Shown here one piece after another: positions 8,978 through 15,840 of a stretch of DNA of 23,936 nt. The stretch comes from a virus: IMG/VR virus record IMGVR_UViG_3300027793_000278, positions 1-23,936 of that record, one strand, 5' to 3'. The notes below the pieces were generated by a model that did no database searches, had not been told where the DNA came from, and was given only the letters and a program-made list of their open reading frames with translations. Within the stretch, counting starts at the first letter, position 1. Every line of letters begins with the position of its first letter. The position numbers and the translations under genes are program-made.

Positions 8978-9571
8978 CTAGCCCGCGTCGGTGGTCGACG
9001 TGGCGGACGTGCTCGGAGCGGGGGAGTCCGCAGGGGACAGGGACTGCCGCGCTAGCACGAACACCGAGGTAGCCGGCAGAGGCGCAAAGCCCTCGACGAA
9101 AGGGCCAAGGCGACTCCGCGCGTACGCCACCGCTCCGATCTCGTAGACCGCCTCGACGGACACGCATTCGCAGAGATAGTCGAGCGCGTCGCTGTCGAGC
9201 GACGGCCTGCTGTCGCCGCTCTCGCGCGGGAAGATAGCCTCCGTCTTCCAGCTGAGCGGCGGCGACACCTCCGCGCGCACGAGGGCGTAGCTGATGGCGC
9301 GCAGCCACCGAGACTCAGCCGTCGGCAGGCTGTCGCACTGGGCGCGCTCGTAGGCCCGCAGAGGGCGCAGCACGAACAGCGACGGGCGCTTGCCAGCGAC
9401 GAAGCGGAGCAGGCTCTTATCGCGCGTGCCGTAGCGGATATCGCTGACGCGCTCGCCAGTCGCGCCGAAGTGCGTGTCGAAGTCACGGCCCATCCCGGCG
9501 CGGTCAATCGCGGGATCGAAGCTCACGTAGCACTCGAGGTGCTTCGTCGGGTCTGTCTCGTGCGTCGTCAT
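8978..9571 (-). CDS. Putative tail assembly chaperone (G-like), 197 aa
   Basis: ATG 9571 is preceded by a strong GAGGAGG site 8 nt upstream. The protein begins MTTHETDPTK and has mixed alpha/beta content, with RFVAGKRPSLFVLRPL at 56-71 and RSRLGPFVEGF at 152-162. It ends in a low-complexity Ser/Thr/Ala/Pro linker (about 178-197). It lies between the major tail protein and the tape measure, the standard slot for the G chaperone in siphoviruses. An in-phase CCCTTTC heptamer at codons 157-158 could allow a -1 shift into the following frame and give a 327-residue fusion. No enzyme motif is visible. Confidence 0.65.
   Translation of the reverse strand: MTTHETDPTKHLECYVSFDPAIDRAGMGRDFDTHFGATGERVSDIRYGTRDKSLLRFVAGKRPSLFVLRPLRAYERAQCDSLPTAESRWLRAISYALVRAEVSPPLSWKTEAIFPRESGDSRPSLDSDALDYLCECVSVEAVYEIGAVAYARSRLGPFVEGFAPLPATSVFVLARQSLSPADSPAPSTSATSTTDAG
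9079..9104 (-). promoter_or_regulatory. Candidate -1 frameshift site in tail chaperone gene
   Basis: The minus strand reads C CCT TTC at 9104-9098, with CCT and TTC as zero-frame codons 157-158. This matches the X_XXY_YYZ slippery pattern. An imperfect hairpin follows at 9094-9079 (GAGG pairs with CCTC, GC with GC, one bulged G, loop TTT) after a spacer of only 3 nt. The -1 frame is open from here through the stop codon at 8589. The zero-frame C-terminus still looks like a natural linker, and the -1 segment before ATG 8975 is Arg/Cys-rich and less convincing. The site is therefore plausible rather than established. Confidence 0.4.
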
Positions 9572-9610
9572 GCGGTGCGCCTCCTCAAGCGCCGCGACAC
9601 CCTAGCACGC

Positions 9611-10870
9611 TCAGAACACGTGGATGCGGAACGCCGAGCGCTGCGCGTCGTTGGACGGCGAGCTGATGGCCTCGTCGTTGCGACCGGCCCAGCTGACGAG
9701 GAAGCCGTAGAGGTCATTCGCGGGCGTGCGCGGCGGCACCACCGACAGCTGAATCGTCGGCGCGCTCAGCAGCACGATTCCAGCGGTCGTCATGCCGACT
9801 TGCTGGAAGAGGCTCAGGTCTGTGCGGTTCGTGTCGGCCGTGATCCAGTTTGTGGCCGCGTCGTCGTAGACCTGCACTTGCCCGGTGATGGCGCGACCGC
9901 GCGCGCGCTTCCAGCCGATGATGCCCGAGTCACCGGGGCCCTCTGGCGACGTCACGGGGAGGTTCGCCATCCCCGGCGTCCACGTCGAGGACGAGTGCGA
10001 CACGAGGTTGCGCGTCTGGCTCGTCGCGAACGAGCCCGTGCCAAGAATGAGCTCGCTCGTCATGTGCGCGATAGGCGAGAAGTTTGCGATCGTCGCAGCG
10101 CCAAGCGACGTCACCGACGTGCGCAGCCACGACGCGCCGGTCAGCTGCGTCGAGAGCTTCGCGATCTGGCCCTGCGTGATGTCGACCGCGAGCGTGCCCT
10201 GCATCCCGAGGCCTGCGAACTCGTCGTCGGCCTCCTGCCCCTCGATCAGCACTTGCAGCGTCGACAGAAAGCCCGCGGTGTTGTTCGTGAGGCTGAAGCT
10301 GGTCGCCCAGATAACCGGCGCATTCTGCGGCGGCGCAGCCGAGTGCGCGACCTTCGGCACCAGCGTCGTCGCGGTGCATGACAGGATTTCGCGCGCTTCG
10401 TATTTGCCGTTGATCAGCACGGCATACGCGCCACCGGGCGAACCCAGCGACGTGCCGTGCGGCGTCTGCACCACGACGCTCGTGGTCGTGGAGCCGACAC
10501 CGACGAGCGTGGCCGCGCCCTGCGGCGTGCCCTGCGTCTTGACGCCCATCAGTGTCGTCAACAGACGGTCGAGCGCCCACGACGTCGGCCACGCGAGGTT
10601 GCCCGTATTCGGGGTGCCCGTGCCCGCGAGATACGTTGTCAGCGCGAGGGTGCTGCTCTTCTTCGCGAGCACCATCTTCGAGTTCGTGTAGCTGTGCAGG
10701 AACTGCTGTTGAAGCTCGGGCTCGAGATGGTCGGTAAGCGGGACGAAGGTGCCGCTATTCTCAACCACCGGCAGGTCCACGAAGTTCGCGAGCGTGCCCG
10801 TCTCGTTGGTGGCGAATGCCGCCTCGACTGCGATTCGCGTACGCCCGAGGGCTGAAACTTGAACGGTCAT
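9611..10870 (-). CDS. Putative major tail (tube) protein, 419 aa
   Basis: ATG 10870 has AAGGAG about 9 nt upstream. The protein starts MTVQVSALGRTRIAVEA and is beta-rich and Thr/Ala/Val-rich. It has GTFVPLTDHLEPELQQQ at about 40-56, an Ig-like or tube-type insertion in the middle (TSVVVQTPHGTSLGSPGG), and a C-terminal YGFLVSWAGRNDEAI. The N-terminal 'FVDLPVVENSG-TFVPLTDHLEPE' style is common in siphovirus major tail proteins, which start with a strand and then a long loop. The gene lies between the terminator-position protein and the chaperone-position pair, the expected slot. No contractile sheath gene is seen next to it. A sheath identity is less likely because no second tube gene follows. 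Confidence 0.65.
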   Translation of the reverse strand: MTVQVSALGRTRIAVEAAFATNETGTLANFVDLPVVENSGTFVPLTDHLEPELQQQFLHSYTNSKMVLAKKSSTLALTTYLAGTGTPNTGNLAWPTSWALDRLLTTLMGVKTQGTPQGAATLVGVGSTTTSVVVQTPHGTSLGSPGGAYAVLINGKYEAREILSCTATTLVPKVAHSAAPPQNAPVIWATSFSLTNNTAGFLSTLQVLIEGQEADDEFAGLGMQGTLAVDITQGQIAKLSTQLTGASWLRTSVTSLGAATIANFSPIAHMTSELILGTGSFATSQTRNLVSHSSSTWTPGMANLPVTSPEGPGDSGIIGWKRARGRAITGQVQVYDDAATNWITADTNRTDLSLFQQVGMTTAGIVLLSAPTIQLSVVPPRTPANDLYGFLVSWAGRNDEAISSPSNDAQRSAFRIHVF

Positions 10871-10882
10871 GATGAGATCTCC

Positions 10883-11572
10883 TTAGGCGACGGCTGACGT
10901 CGTGACGACCGTGCCGCTGAATCGCTGCTCGAGCTGATAGAGGCCACCGCCCTCGGTCTGCCCAGACCGCGGCGCATCATCGCGCAGGACCGTCGTGCCC
11001 TGCCACGCAAGCACGCCCGAGACGATGCCGGTGACGGTGCCTGAGTACGTCGTCGCGACCTTACCCGGCCATGCAAGCGCCTGCGCAACGAGGTCGCTGG
11101 CGTACGCGGCCGACGCTTTCACGGCCTGATAGTCGGCAGCAAAAAGCGCCTGCGAGTCGAGGAGGTACGTGTACGTGAGCGTGACCTCGACGCTGCGAAA
11201 CCAGACGTTGACGGGCTGCTGCGGTCGGTCAGGGCTCACTGGATACGCCACCGCAATCTCGACGCGCGGCGTCGCCGTCGTGCGCATTGAGAGCGTCATG
11301 TCGTCAGCGCCGCCAGCGACGTCGCAGGACAGCAAGCCGATAGGCACAGCGCGCACACCGGCGATCTTCCCTTCAATGACCTCGCGCAGCGCCGCGCGAA
11401 TAGCCGTGTCGCTCAGCGACGTAGGCAGCGCAAGCGGCGTCGGCGGCGTCGGCGGCACCGGCACGACGGGCTGCTGCGTGCCGACTGGGATTGCCGTCAG
11501 CGCGCGCGTGGTCGCGTCGTAGCCGAGAAAGAGCGGCGCAATCGAGGTCTGTTGCAGCGCAAAATCTGCCAT
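10883..11572 (-). CDS. Head-tail/tail-terminator-position hypothetical protein, 229 aa
   Basis: ATG 11572 uses GAGG in TGAGGCACCATG, where the previous stop codon supplies part of the site. The N-terminus (MADFALQQTSIAPLFLGYD) is followed by a Pro-rich linker (about 35-47) and then a region with ALREVIEGKIAGVRAVPIG and a strand-rich part (VEVTLTYTYLLDSQALFAADYQAVKASAAYASDLVAQAL). That combination of helix and antiparallel strands is seen in tail terminator and minor tail proteins. The family is not recognised. Position just before the major tail protein gives the tentative role. Confidence 0.55.
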   Translation of the reverse strand: MADFALQQTSIAPLFLGYDATTRALTAIPVGTQQPVVPVPPTPPTPLALPTSLSDTAIRAALREVIEGKIAGVRAVPIGLLSCDVAGGADDMTLSMRTTATPRVEIAVAYPVSPDRPQQPVNVWFRSVEVTLTYTYLLDSQALFAADYQAVKASAAYASDLVAQALAWPGKVATTYSGTVTGIVSGVLAWQGTTVLRDDAPRSGQTEGGGLYQLEQRFSGTVVTTSAVA

Positions 11573-11578
11573 GGTGCC

Positions 11579-12478
11579 TCAGAGCGGGACGACGCCGTCA
11601 GCCCACGGGATCAGACAATTGCCGTTTGCAGTGCCGACATAAACACGCGCATCGGTTGCAAGATCAGTGGTGTTTGGATAGTTGCGCAAAACGCTACCCG
11701 CAAGCACGCTTACCGACACGCCAAGAAATCCCGGCTGAGTCGCGTTTTGCAGACGCGACCAAGCGGCAGGAAATGCGACGTCCTTTCCGTTCCAAGGATC
11801 TACACCAGCTGGCGTCAGCACTGCGAAATGCGGGCTTCCGTTGTTGACCACTCCGAATGGATTGGCAGTCGTCCAAATGCTCGTCGGACTATACCAGTAG
11901 CGCCAGCCACCGCTGCTTGAGGCAAAGATTGACCCATCACTGACAGCCGCGACAACATAAGGCGCAGGATTCGCTGTTGCGTAGGTTCCATTCGCAAGTG
12001 CGCTAAACGCGATTGCTCCGCTTACTGCAAATGCGGCCGTAGTGAAGACAAGATAGAACGACCTAATCCCTGTTGCATTGTCATCGCTGTCGACCGTGAT
12101 GGCATGAGCACGCGTCGAACTGGCAATGCCGAGCGCTGTGATGGCCGTCTCATTTGCAGCCGTGACCTGCGAGTCCGCTACCGTCGCGCTCCCGACCGTG
12201 GTCGGCGCGGTCACAGCGAAACGTACGTCGATGCTGGTGGCGCTGTTGCGCTTGATCGTCAACCACACGCTGCCGCGCGTGACGATCTGCCACGTGTTCG
12301 TCGCGGCGATCCACTCGGCCAGCGATAGCGCGGGAGTCGTGCGCCGCACGCCCGCAGTGCCCGTGCCTGCGGATACGAGCGTCCATCCGTTGGCGAGCAG
12401 CAGCGTCATGAGGGCGCTGATGCCATAGCCGACGTCCGCGCCGACGGTGGCGATATTCACGTTCGTTTGCTTGGCCAT
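11579..12478 (-). CDS. Virion structural protein, 299 aa, with lower-GC distal half
   Basis: ATG 12478 overlaps the upstream stop codon as TGATG with AAGGTGG just upstream. The N-terminal part (about 1-110: SALMTLLLANGWTLVSAGTG, WQIVTRGSVWLTIKR) resembles beta-rich phage structural modules. The distal half (about 130-299) has SGGWRYWYSPTSIW and ends CLIPWADGVVPL. Coding DNA for the distal half (about 11580-12090) is visibly less GC-rich than its flanks: one 60-base line, 11641-11700, counts to 31 G or C. That suggests exchange of a domain by recombination. The ending resembles that of the hub protein. The family is not recognised. Its placement between the gpG-like protein and the tail terminator slot is unusual for a surface protein. 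Confidence 0.65.
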   Translation of the reverse strand: MAKQTNVNIATVGADVGYGISALMTLLLANGWTLVSAGTGTAGVRRTTPALSLAEWIAATNTWQIVTRGSVWLTIKRNSATSIDVRFAVTAPTTVGSATVADSQVTAANETAITALGIASSTRAHAITVDSDDNATGIRSFYLVFTTAAFAVSGAIAFSALANGTYATANPAPYVVAAVSDGSIFASSSGGWRYWYSPTSIWTTANPFGVVNNGSPHFAVLTPAGVDPWNGKDVAFPAAWSRLQNATQPGFLGVSVSVLAGSVLRNYPNTTDLATDARVYVGTANGNCLIPWADGVVPL

Positions 12479-12951
12479 CAGACCACCTTCCCGTTCACGA
12501 TGTAGTTGCCGACGCTGCGGAAGATGCGGCCGAACACGACGCCCGCTTGGCCAGTCTGGACCAGCTCGCCGTCACGCGTGATAGGCAGGAACGGGCGCGC
12601 GGGTATAGTGCGGGTGCCGAATTGCTGGTAGCCCGCGTATTTCGCAGTCGCGAAGAAGAAGATGCTACGCGCGCCGCTTGCGGTGTTTGTGCTGCGCTTG
12701 AGGTCGCCACTGTCATTGAGCGGACTTGCCGAACCCTTGCGGCGCTTCTTGATCGTTGACGGCGCGAGCGGCAGCTTCCACTTAACGCCACCGGGTGAAA
12801 CGTAAGTGTTGTACGGCATCGTTATCAGCCGCTTCACCGCTTCCGCACCGACCTTCATGGCGGGCGTCATGTCCTGCGTGCGCGCAGCCATCGCGGACAG
12901 CTTGCGCTGCAAATCCGCGGGCGACTTGCCCGGTGGGTAGCTGACAGCCAT
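12478..12951 (-). CDS. Phage virion morphogenesis protein (Mu gpG / HK97 gp10-like), 157 aa
   Basis: ATG 12951 overlaps the upstream stop codon (TAATG), so translation is probably coupled. The N-terminal helix (about 10-45) is basic. Conserved family features follow: a basic STIKKRRKG at 65-73, PLNDSGDLKRS at 77-87, and YAGYQQFGTRTIPARPFLP at 105-123. The FGT-x-x-IPARPFL signature is a hallmark of the tail completion/virion morphogenesis family that includes Mu gpG and HK97 gp10. These proteins act at the head-tail joining step. The length fits the family (about 140-180). This is one of the firmer assignments in the connector block. Confidence 0.85.
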   Translation of the reverse strand: MAVSYPPGKSPADLQRKLSAMAARTQDMTPAMKVGAEAVKRLITMPYNTYVSPGGVKWKLPLAPSTIKKRRKGSASPLNDSGDLKRSTNTASGARSIFFFATAKYAGYQQFGTRTIPARPFLPITRDGELVQTGQAGVVFGRIFRSVGNYIVNGKVV

Positions 12952-13415
12952 TAGAACAGGATGAGCGAGCGCGTCGAGAAGATGCGCTCCGACGAAACCA
13001 TTTCGGTGCCGTTGATGATGTCCGCGCCACCGTCACCGCCCAGCGGGTCGCGCGACAAACCGGGCAGGTCGAGACGCACGCCGTCGGTGGCGTAGATGCT
13101 CGACGGGTCAGGGATGGTCGCGACGATCTCCGCGGGGATCTGGACGCCGCGCGCGTAGAACGACGCCAGCTTCAACCAGACGCCAAACGACATGAGCCGC
13201 AGCAGCTCGAAGGCCGCGCCGCTGCTGGGCACTTGCGGCGACAAGGTGACGCTGCTGTAGCCGCCCTTCGCGCACGCCGACAGCACGACGGCGTCCGCGC
13301 TCGCGATGTACGCCGCGCGCGCGCCGCTGTCGGTGGCGATGGCCGCGTACTGCGCTGGGCCACGCGTGCCGCCGCCCAGCATCGACTCAATGTATGCGTC
13401 CGTGAGCAGGGCCAT
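12951..13415 (-). CDS. DUF1320-like (Mu gp36-type) head-tail joining protein, 154 aa
   Basis: I chose ATG 13415 because a full AAGGAGG lies 6 nt upstream and overlaps the previous gene's end. An in-frame extension to 13454 would overlap that gene further. The protein starts MALLTDAYIESMLGG, matching the N-terminal 'Y-x-t-x-e-d-L' helix of the DUF1320 (gp36) family. It continues with AAYIASADAVVLSACAKGGY, a segment typical of the gp6/gp36 connector fold in which helices precede a C-terminal region. Such proteins sit under the portal. The order portal, capsid, gp36-like, gpG-like agrees with Mu and related prophages. The family call is by N-terminal pattern and position. Confidence 0.65.
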   Translation of the reverse strand: MALLTDAYIESMLGGGTRGPAQYAAIATDSGARAAYIASADAVVLSACAKGGYSSVTLSPQVPSSGAAFELLRLMSFGVWLKLASFYARGVQIPAEIVATIPDPSSIYATDGVRLDLPGLSRDPLGGDGGADIINGTEMVSSERIFSTRSLILF

Positions 13416-13416
13416 G

Positions 13417-13680
13417 TCACGCCTCCTTGCGCTGGTAGTAGCCGGGCGCGTCACCCGCAGACGTCAAGGTGACGAAGGTCATGCCCGACGGCTTCTTGAC
13501 GAGCAATCGCACGAGGCCGGTGCCGTCCACGTCGAGCGTCTTCACCACAGCCTCGCAGACCACGCCAGCGAAGGTCACGAAGCGCACGACCTCTCCGACG
13601 GCTAGCGGCCGCTGTAGCGCCTCTGGCGCGCCCGCAGACGCCTCCGCGTCGGCCTTGGCCTTGCGCTTCGCCCCAGCCAC
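13417..13680 (-). CDS. Small basic hypothetical protein, 87 aa
   Basis: The only credible start is GTG 13680, one base after the preceding stop codon, with GGGGCG about 8 nt upstream. The N-terminus is Lys/Ala-rich (MAGAKRKAKADAEASAG), followed by a compact beta-rich part (VGEVVRFVTFAGVVCEAVVKTLDVDGTGLVRLLV) that could form a small barrel. The stop codon overlaps the ribosome site of the next gene. It resembles small head proteins found between capsid and connector genes in many phages, but I do not recognise a family. Confidence 0.6.
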   Translation of the reverse strand: MAGAKRKAKADAEASAGAPEALQRPLAVGEVVRFVTFAGVVCEAVVKTLDVDGTGLVRLLVKKPSGMTFVTLTSAGDAPGYYQRKEA

Positions 13681-13681
13681 G

Positions 13682-14230
13682 TCAGCGCCCCTGCCGCTGC
13701 GTCGCCGCGTCGAGTCGCGCGTTGATTTTCGCCAACGCTTCGACGATGCCGCCGAGCACCGCCGCGTCCGTCGTGGACGACGTCGAAGCCTGCGCCGCGG
13801 TCTGCGCGATGACAGCCGCGCGCTTGCGCTCGTGCTCGAGCTCGATGGTGTCCAGCTCGCCCACGACCTCGACGCTCGTCAGCGGCAGCGGGTCGCGCAG
13901 CGTGATTGCGCGGAACTGCGACTCAGCCGACAGCGGGCACTCGCCCTCCGGCCGACGCGTCTCCGCGACCCACGCGGCGACGTACTGCGGAAGGTTGGTC
14001 TTGCAGGCGTCGTACTCCGCTTCACGCGTCTCGAGGAGGCGCATTAGCTGCGGGAGGTCGCTGCGGTAAATCTGGATTTCGTGCGTGCCGCTTGCGTAGG
14101 ACCGGCCGTCGTTGAGCATCTGACCCATCTGGCCGGGACGCACGGTGACGCGCACGAGCAGTCGCGCCTCTGGTCGAGCGTTCGCGGCGACGTGCCCATA
14201 CGGGGTCACCGCGTCGTATTGAAGTTCCAT
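13682..14230 (-). CDS. Head-block hypothetical protein, 182 aa
   Basis: I chose ATG 14230 (MELQYDAVTPYG) because AAGAGGAGA lies about 8 nt upstream. The in-frame ATG at 14338 has only a poorly spaced GAGAGG and would translate a structured intergenic region. The protein has a strand-rich N-terminal domain with LLVRVTVRPGQMGQM, then a helix-rich part (LPQLMRLLETREAEYDACK). It ends with a long hydrophilic helix with Ser/Thr/Ala linker (about 135-182, GGIVEALAKINARLDAATQR), probably coiled coil. The position directly after the major capsid gene suggests a head accessory protein. The family is not recognised. Confidence 0.65.
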   Translation of the reverse strand: MELQYDAVTPYGHVAANARPEARLLVRVTVRPGQMGQMLNDGRSYASGTHEIQIYRSDLPQLMRLLETREAEYDACKTNLPQYVAAWVAETRRPEGECPLSAESQFRAITLRDPLPLTSVEVVGELDTIELEHERKRAAVIAQTAAQASTSSTTDAAVLGGIVEALAKINARLDAATQRQGR

Positions 14231-14276
14231 GAAATCATCTCCTCTTGATGACGCCGCAATATGCAGCGGGACCGTA

Positions 14277-14295
14277 GGCCGGAGTTGCACCGGCC
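14277..14295 (-). repeat. GC-rich hairpin in capsid-downstream gap
   Basis: GGCCGG at 14277-14282 and CCGGCC at 14290-14295 form a perfect 6-bp stem with a 7-nt loop. It lies in the 139-bp gap (14231-14369) after the capsid gene. No U-run follows on the minus strand, so it is not a classical terminator. It may shape mRNA stability or processing. Chance formation in such GC-rich DNA is possible. Confidence 0.45.
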
Positions 14296-14332
14296 ACGCG
14301 CTTACGCGCGCTGCGACTCGCACGGTTGTTGG

Positions 14333-14363
14333 TGACATGACCTCTCAGCGAGAAATCATGTCA
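14333..14363 (-). promoter_or_regulatory. Compound inverted repeat just behind the major capsid gene
   Basis: TGACATGA (14333-14340) and TCATGTCA (14356-14363) are perfect 8-base inverted repeats. Inside them TCTC (14343-14346) pairs with GAGA (14350-14353) around an AGC loop. This 31-nt near-perfect hairpin begins 7 nt past the capsid stop codon and lacks a U-tract. On the minus strand it also overlaps a TTGACA (14364-14359), which resembles a -35 box, but I see no good -10 at 17 nt. It could be an mRNA-stabilising 3' hairpin, a processing site or a protein-binding operator. Confidence 0.6.
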
Positions 14364-14369
14364 AAGCCG

Positions 14370-15341
14370 TCAAAGGATGCCGGCATACACCGTAGGCCAG
14401 AGTCCGGCGGCATACTGACCGTCGGCGATCAATCCGAAAGTCAGCGCGTCGTTCTGCATAACCGTCGGGCTGCTCAGGTCGATGTCAAGCTGCTCGCGCG
14501 GCGCGGAGCCTTCCACGAAGAACATCGGCTTCGCGCCCCCCGGTCCCTCACCGATGAGGTACCAGTAATCGTCCTGCGTCCCAACGATGCGCGGGTCGAC
14601 GATGAGGTCAACGAGGCCGTTGTAGGCGTTGGAGACGCCCGCAGACGCGACGACCGACGCAGCGGCCTCAAGGCCCGTTGCGGCGACCGAACGACCGCGG
14701 ATGTCCATCTTCGTGATCTCCGCGCCGACGAGGCGGTTCTTCGGCCCGACCACGAGGTAGCGCGGGACGATGCGGAAGGGCTCGCCGTTCTCGCGCTGGT
14801 AGCTCGTCATCGCCGCGAAGGCGGTGTCGAACGTCAGCGGCGAGAGCGCCGAGGTCGTCTTGTTCGACTGGTTGCCCGAGGGCCCGTTCGGGTGCGAGGT
14901 GCTGATGAGATTGACACCGTCGTAGCCGACAGGGCCGTCACCGCTGTTGAGGAAGAGCCCCTGATGCAGCACGAAGTCCTTGTAGGACTGCGCCGCCGAC
15001 ATGAACTTGCGCACGCGCGCCGCGACGATGCCGGTGCGGTCGTACTCCGCGTCACGGCGACGGACCTTCAATTGCACCGCCCACGTCGTCAGCGCGACGT
15101 TGAGGCGGTACGCGCGCGACACGCCGGTCTGGCGCGCACCGGCGAACTCCAACCAATTGCCCAAGAAATCCTCGAGGATGATGGACGTGGTCGTGCCGCC
15201 GTCCGCGGGAATCGTCTCGCAGATCGCGTTGACGAGGCCCTCGTCCGCGGAGGACGTAAACAACTCATCGGCCATCGTGCGGAACACGGTTGCTGCCGCG
15301 TCAATGGCAGTCTGATTAATGACGTGGGATGAATCAGCCAT
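14370..15341 (-). CDS. Major capsid protein, Mu gpT-like, 323 aa
   Basis: ATG 15341 has CAGGAGA about 8 nt upstream. Family features run in order. An N-terminal helical part (1-45) precedes FLGNWLEFAGARQTGVSRAY (59-78), the equivalent of the gpT 'W-x-G' region. RRRDAEYDRTGIVAARV (94-110) is the spine-helix start, with a D-R-x-G-I/V signature. GYDGVNLISTSHPNG (139-153) corresponds to the gpT 'GYDG-x-x-F-F-S-T-x-H-P' signature. A C-terminal P-domain/A-domain part follows. The length (about 300-330) fits gpT-type HK97-fold capsid proteins. The neighbours, a Mu-I-like protease and a decoration protein, support the call. The protein has no long N-terminal delta domain, which fits a separately encoded scaffold. 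Confidence 0.9.
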   Translation of the reverse strand: MADSSHVINQTAIDAAATVFRTMADELFTSSADEGLVNAICETIPADGGTTTSIILEDFLGNWLEFAGARQTGVSRAYRLNVALTTWAVQLKVRRRDAEYDRTGIVAARVRKFMSAAQSYKDFVLHQGLFLNSGDGPVGYDGVNLISTSHPNGPSGNQSNKTTSALSPLTFDTAFAAMTSYQRENGEPFRIVPRYLVVGPKNRLVGAEITKMDIRGRSVAATGLEAAASVVASAGVSNAYNGLVDLIVDPRIVGTQDDYWYLIGEGPGGAKPMFFVEGSAPREQLDIDLSSPTVMQNDALTFGLIADGQYAAGLWPTVYAGIL

Positions 15342-15365
15342 GTTGGAATCTCCTGTAAATCGTTG

Positions 15366-15378
15366 GCGCTTATAGCGC
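15366..15378 (-). repeat. Short intercistronic hairpin before the capsid gene
   Basis: GCGCT (15366-15370) and AGCGC (15374-15378) form a 5-bp stem with a 3-nt loop, 2 nt after the stop codon of the upstream decoration gene and about 25 nt before the capsid start. There is no U-run. It may punctuate the message between two highly expressed genes. Confidence 0.35.
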
Positions 15379-15380
15379 TA

Positions 15381-15803
15381 TCAGGTCGTCGCCGTGCTGC
15401 GAACTTTGACCCACGCGCGCGTCGTCGAGACCACCTCAACGATTTCACCGACCTTGCAGTCATTGGTGCCGTCAGCCACCGACGTGACGCCATCGCTGTC
15501 CTCGATGACGCAAACGTTGCCGGTCAGCGCCGCAAGCGAAACGTTCGTCGCGAACAGCTCCTCGTGGCCGTACTTGACGTTGATCTTCGTGCCCGCAGGC
15601 GCGGAAATCACAGTGTTCGTCGCGATGCCGACAAACGAACACGAAGCCGTGTCGTCGCCGCGTTCAGCGAGGTTGTTTGCGGTCACGACCATGACGAGGC
15701 TGCCCTCGTAGATGGTCTCGCCGGTCTTGACGGTGTACGTGGCATAAGAGGCAAGAGCGTCGTTGCGCGTCTGACGCGCGGTCATTGCGGTGAGGTGAGC
15801 CAT
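15381..15803 (-). CDS. Capsid decoration/cement-type protein (DUF2190-like), 140 aa
   Basis: ATG 15803 has AGGAG 7 nt upstream. The protein carries TGETIYEGSLVMVV at about 27-40 and CSFVGIATNTVISAPAGTKINVKYGHEELF at about 54-83. The C-terminal part is strand-rich (CKVGEIVEVVSTTRAWVKVR). The 'I-Y-x-G-s-l-v' plus 'F-v-G-I-A' pattern is typical of small beta-barrel head decoration proteins that sit between protease/scaffold and major capsid genes. It probably stabilises the capsid lattice. Position and pattern agree, but the exact family name is an inference. Confidence 0.7.
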   Translation of the reverse strand: MAHLTAMTARQTRNDALASYATYTVKTGETIYEGSLVMVVTANNLAERGDDTASCSFVGIATNTVISAPAGTKINVKYGHEELFATNVSLAALTGNVCVIEDSDGVTSVADGTNDCKVGEIVEVVSTTRAWVKVRSTATT

Positions 15804-15840
15804 GATGAGTCTCCTGAGTGAGCGTTGATATCAGCGCGCG

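Larger units (their letters stand above)
14271..14403. repeat. Near-direct repeat pair spanning capsid 3' end and following intergenic region
   Basis: Positions 14271-14285 and 14389-14403 share 14 of 15 bases (ACCGTAGGCC followed by GGAGT or AGAGT on the plus strand). The second copy encodes the end of the capsid protein (LWPTVYAGIL), and the first lies in the noncoding gap. The similarity fades after this core. It may be a remnant of a small duplication. Confidence 0.5.

Noticed and set aside
8589-9308. Longer 239-residue version of the second chaperone-position gene
   Set aside because: The part upstream of ATG 8975 overlaps a convincing gene in another frame and is Arg/Ala/Gly-rich. Only the last stretch could be reached by a frameshift, and this is treated separately.
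9470-10381. Plus-strand open frame of 303 codons
   Set aside because: It is Arg-rich, low-complexity, and antisense to the major tail protein and chaperone genes. No ribosome site or family motif supports it.
14231-14338. Start at ATG 14338 for the head gene ending at 13682
   Set aside because: It would translate a hairpin region. The ribosome site is too close, while ATG 14230 has a well-placed AAGAGGAGA.
14333-14363. Rho-independent terminator
   Set aside because: The stem is strong but no U-run follows on the transcribed strand, and connector genes continue in the same direction a short distance downstream.
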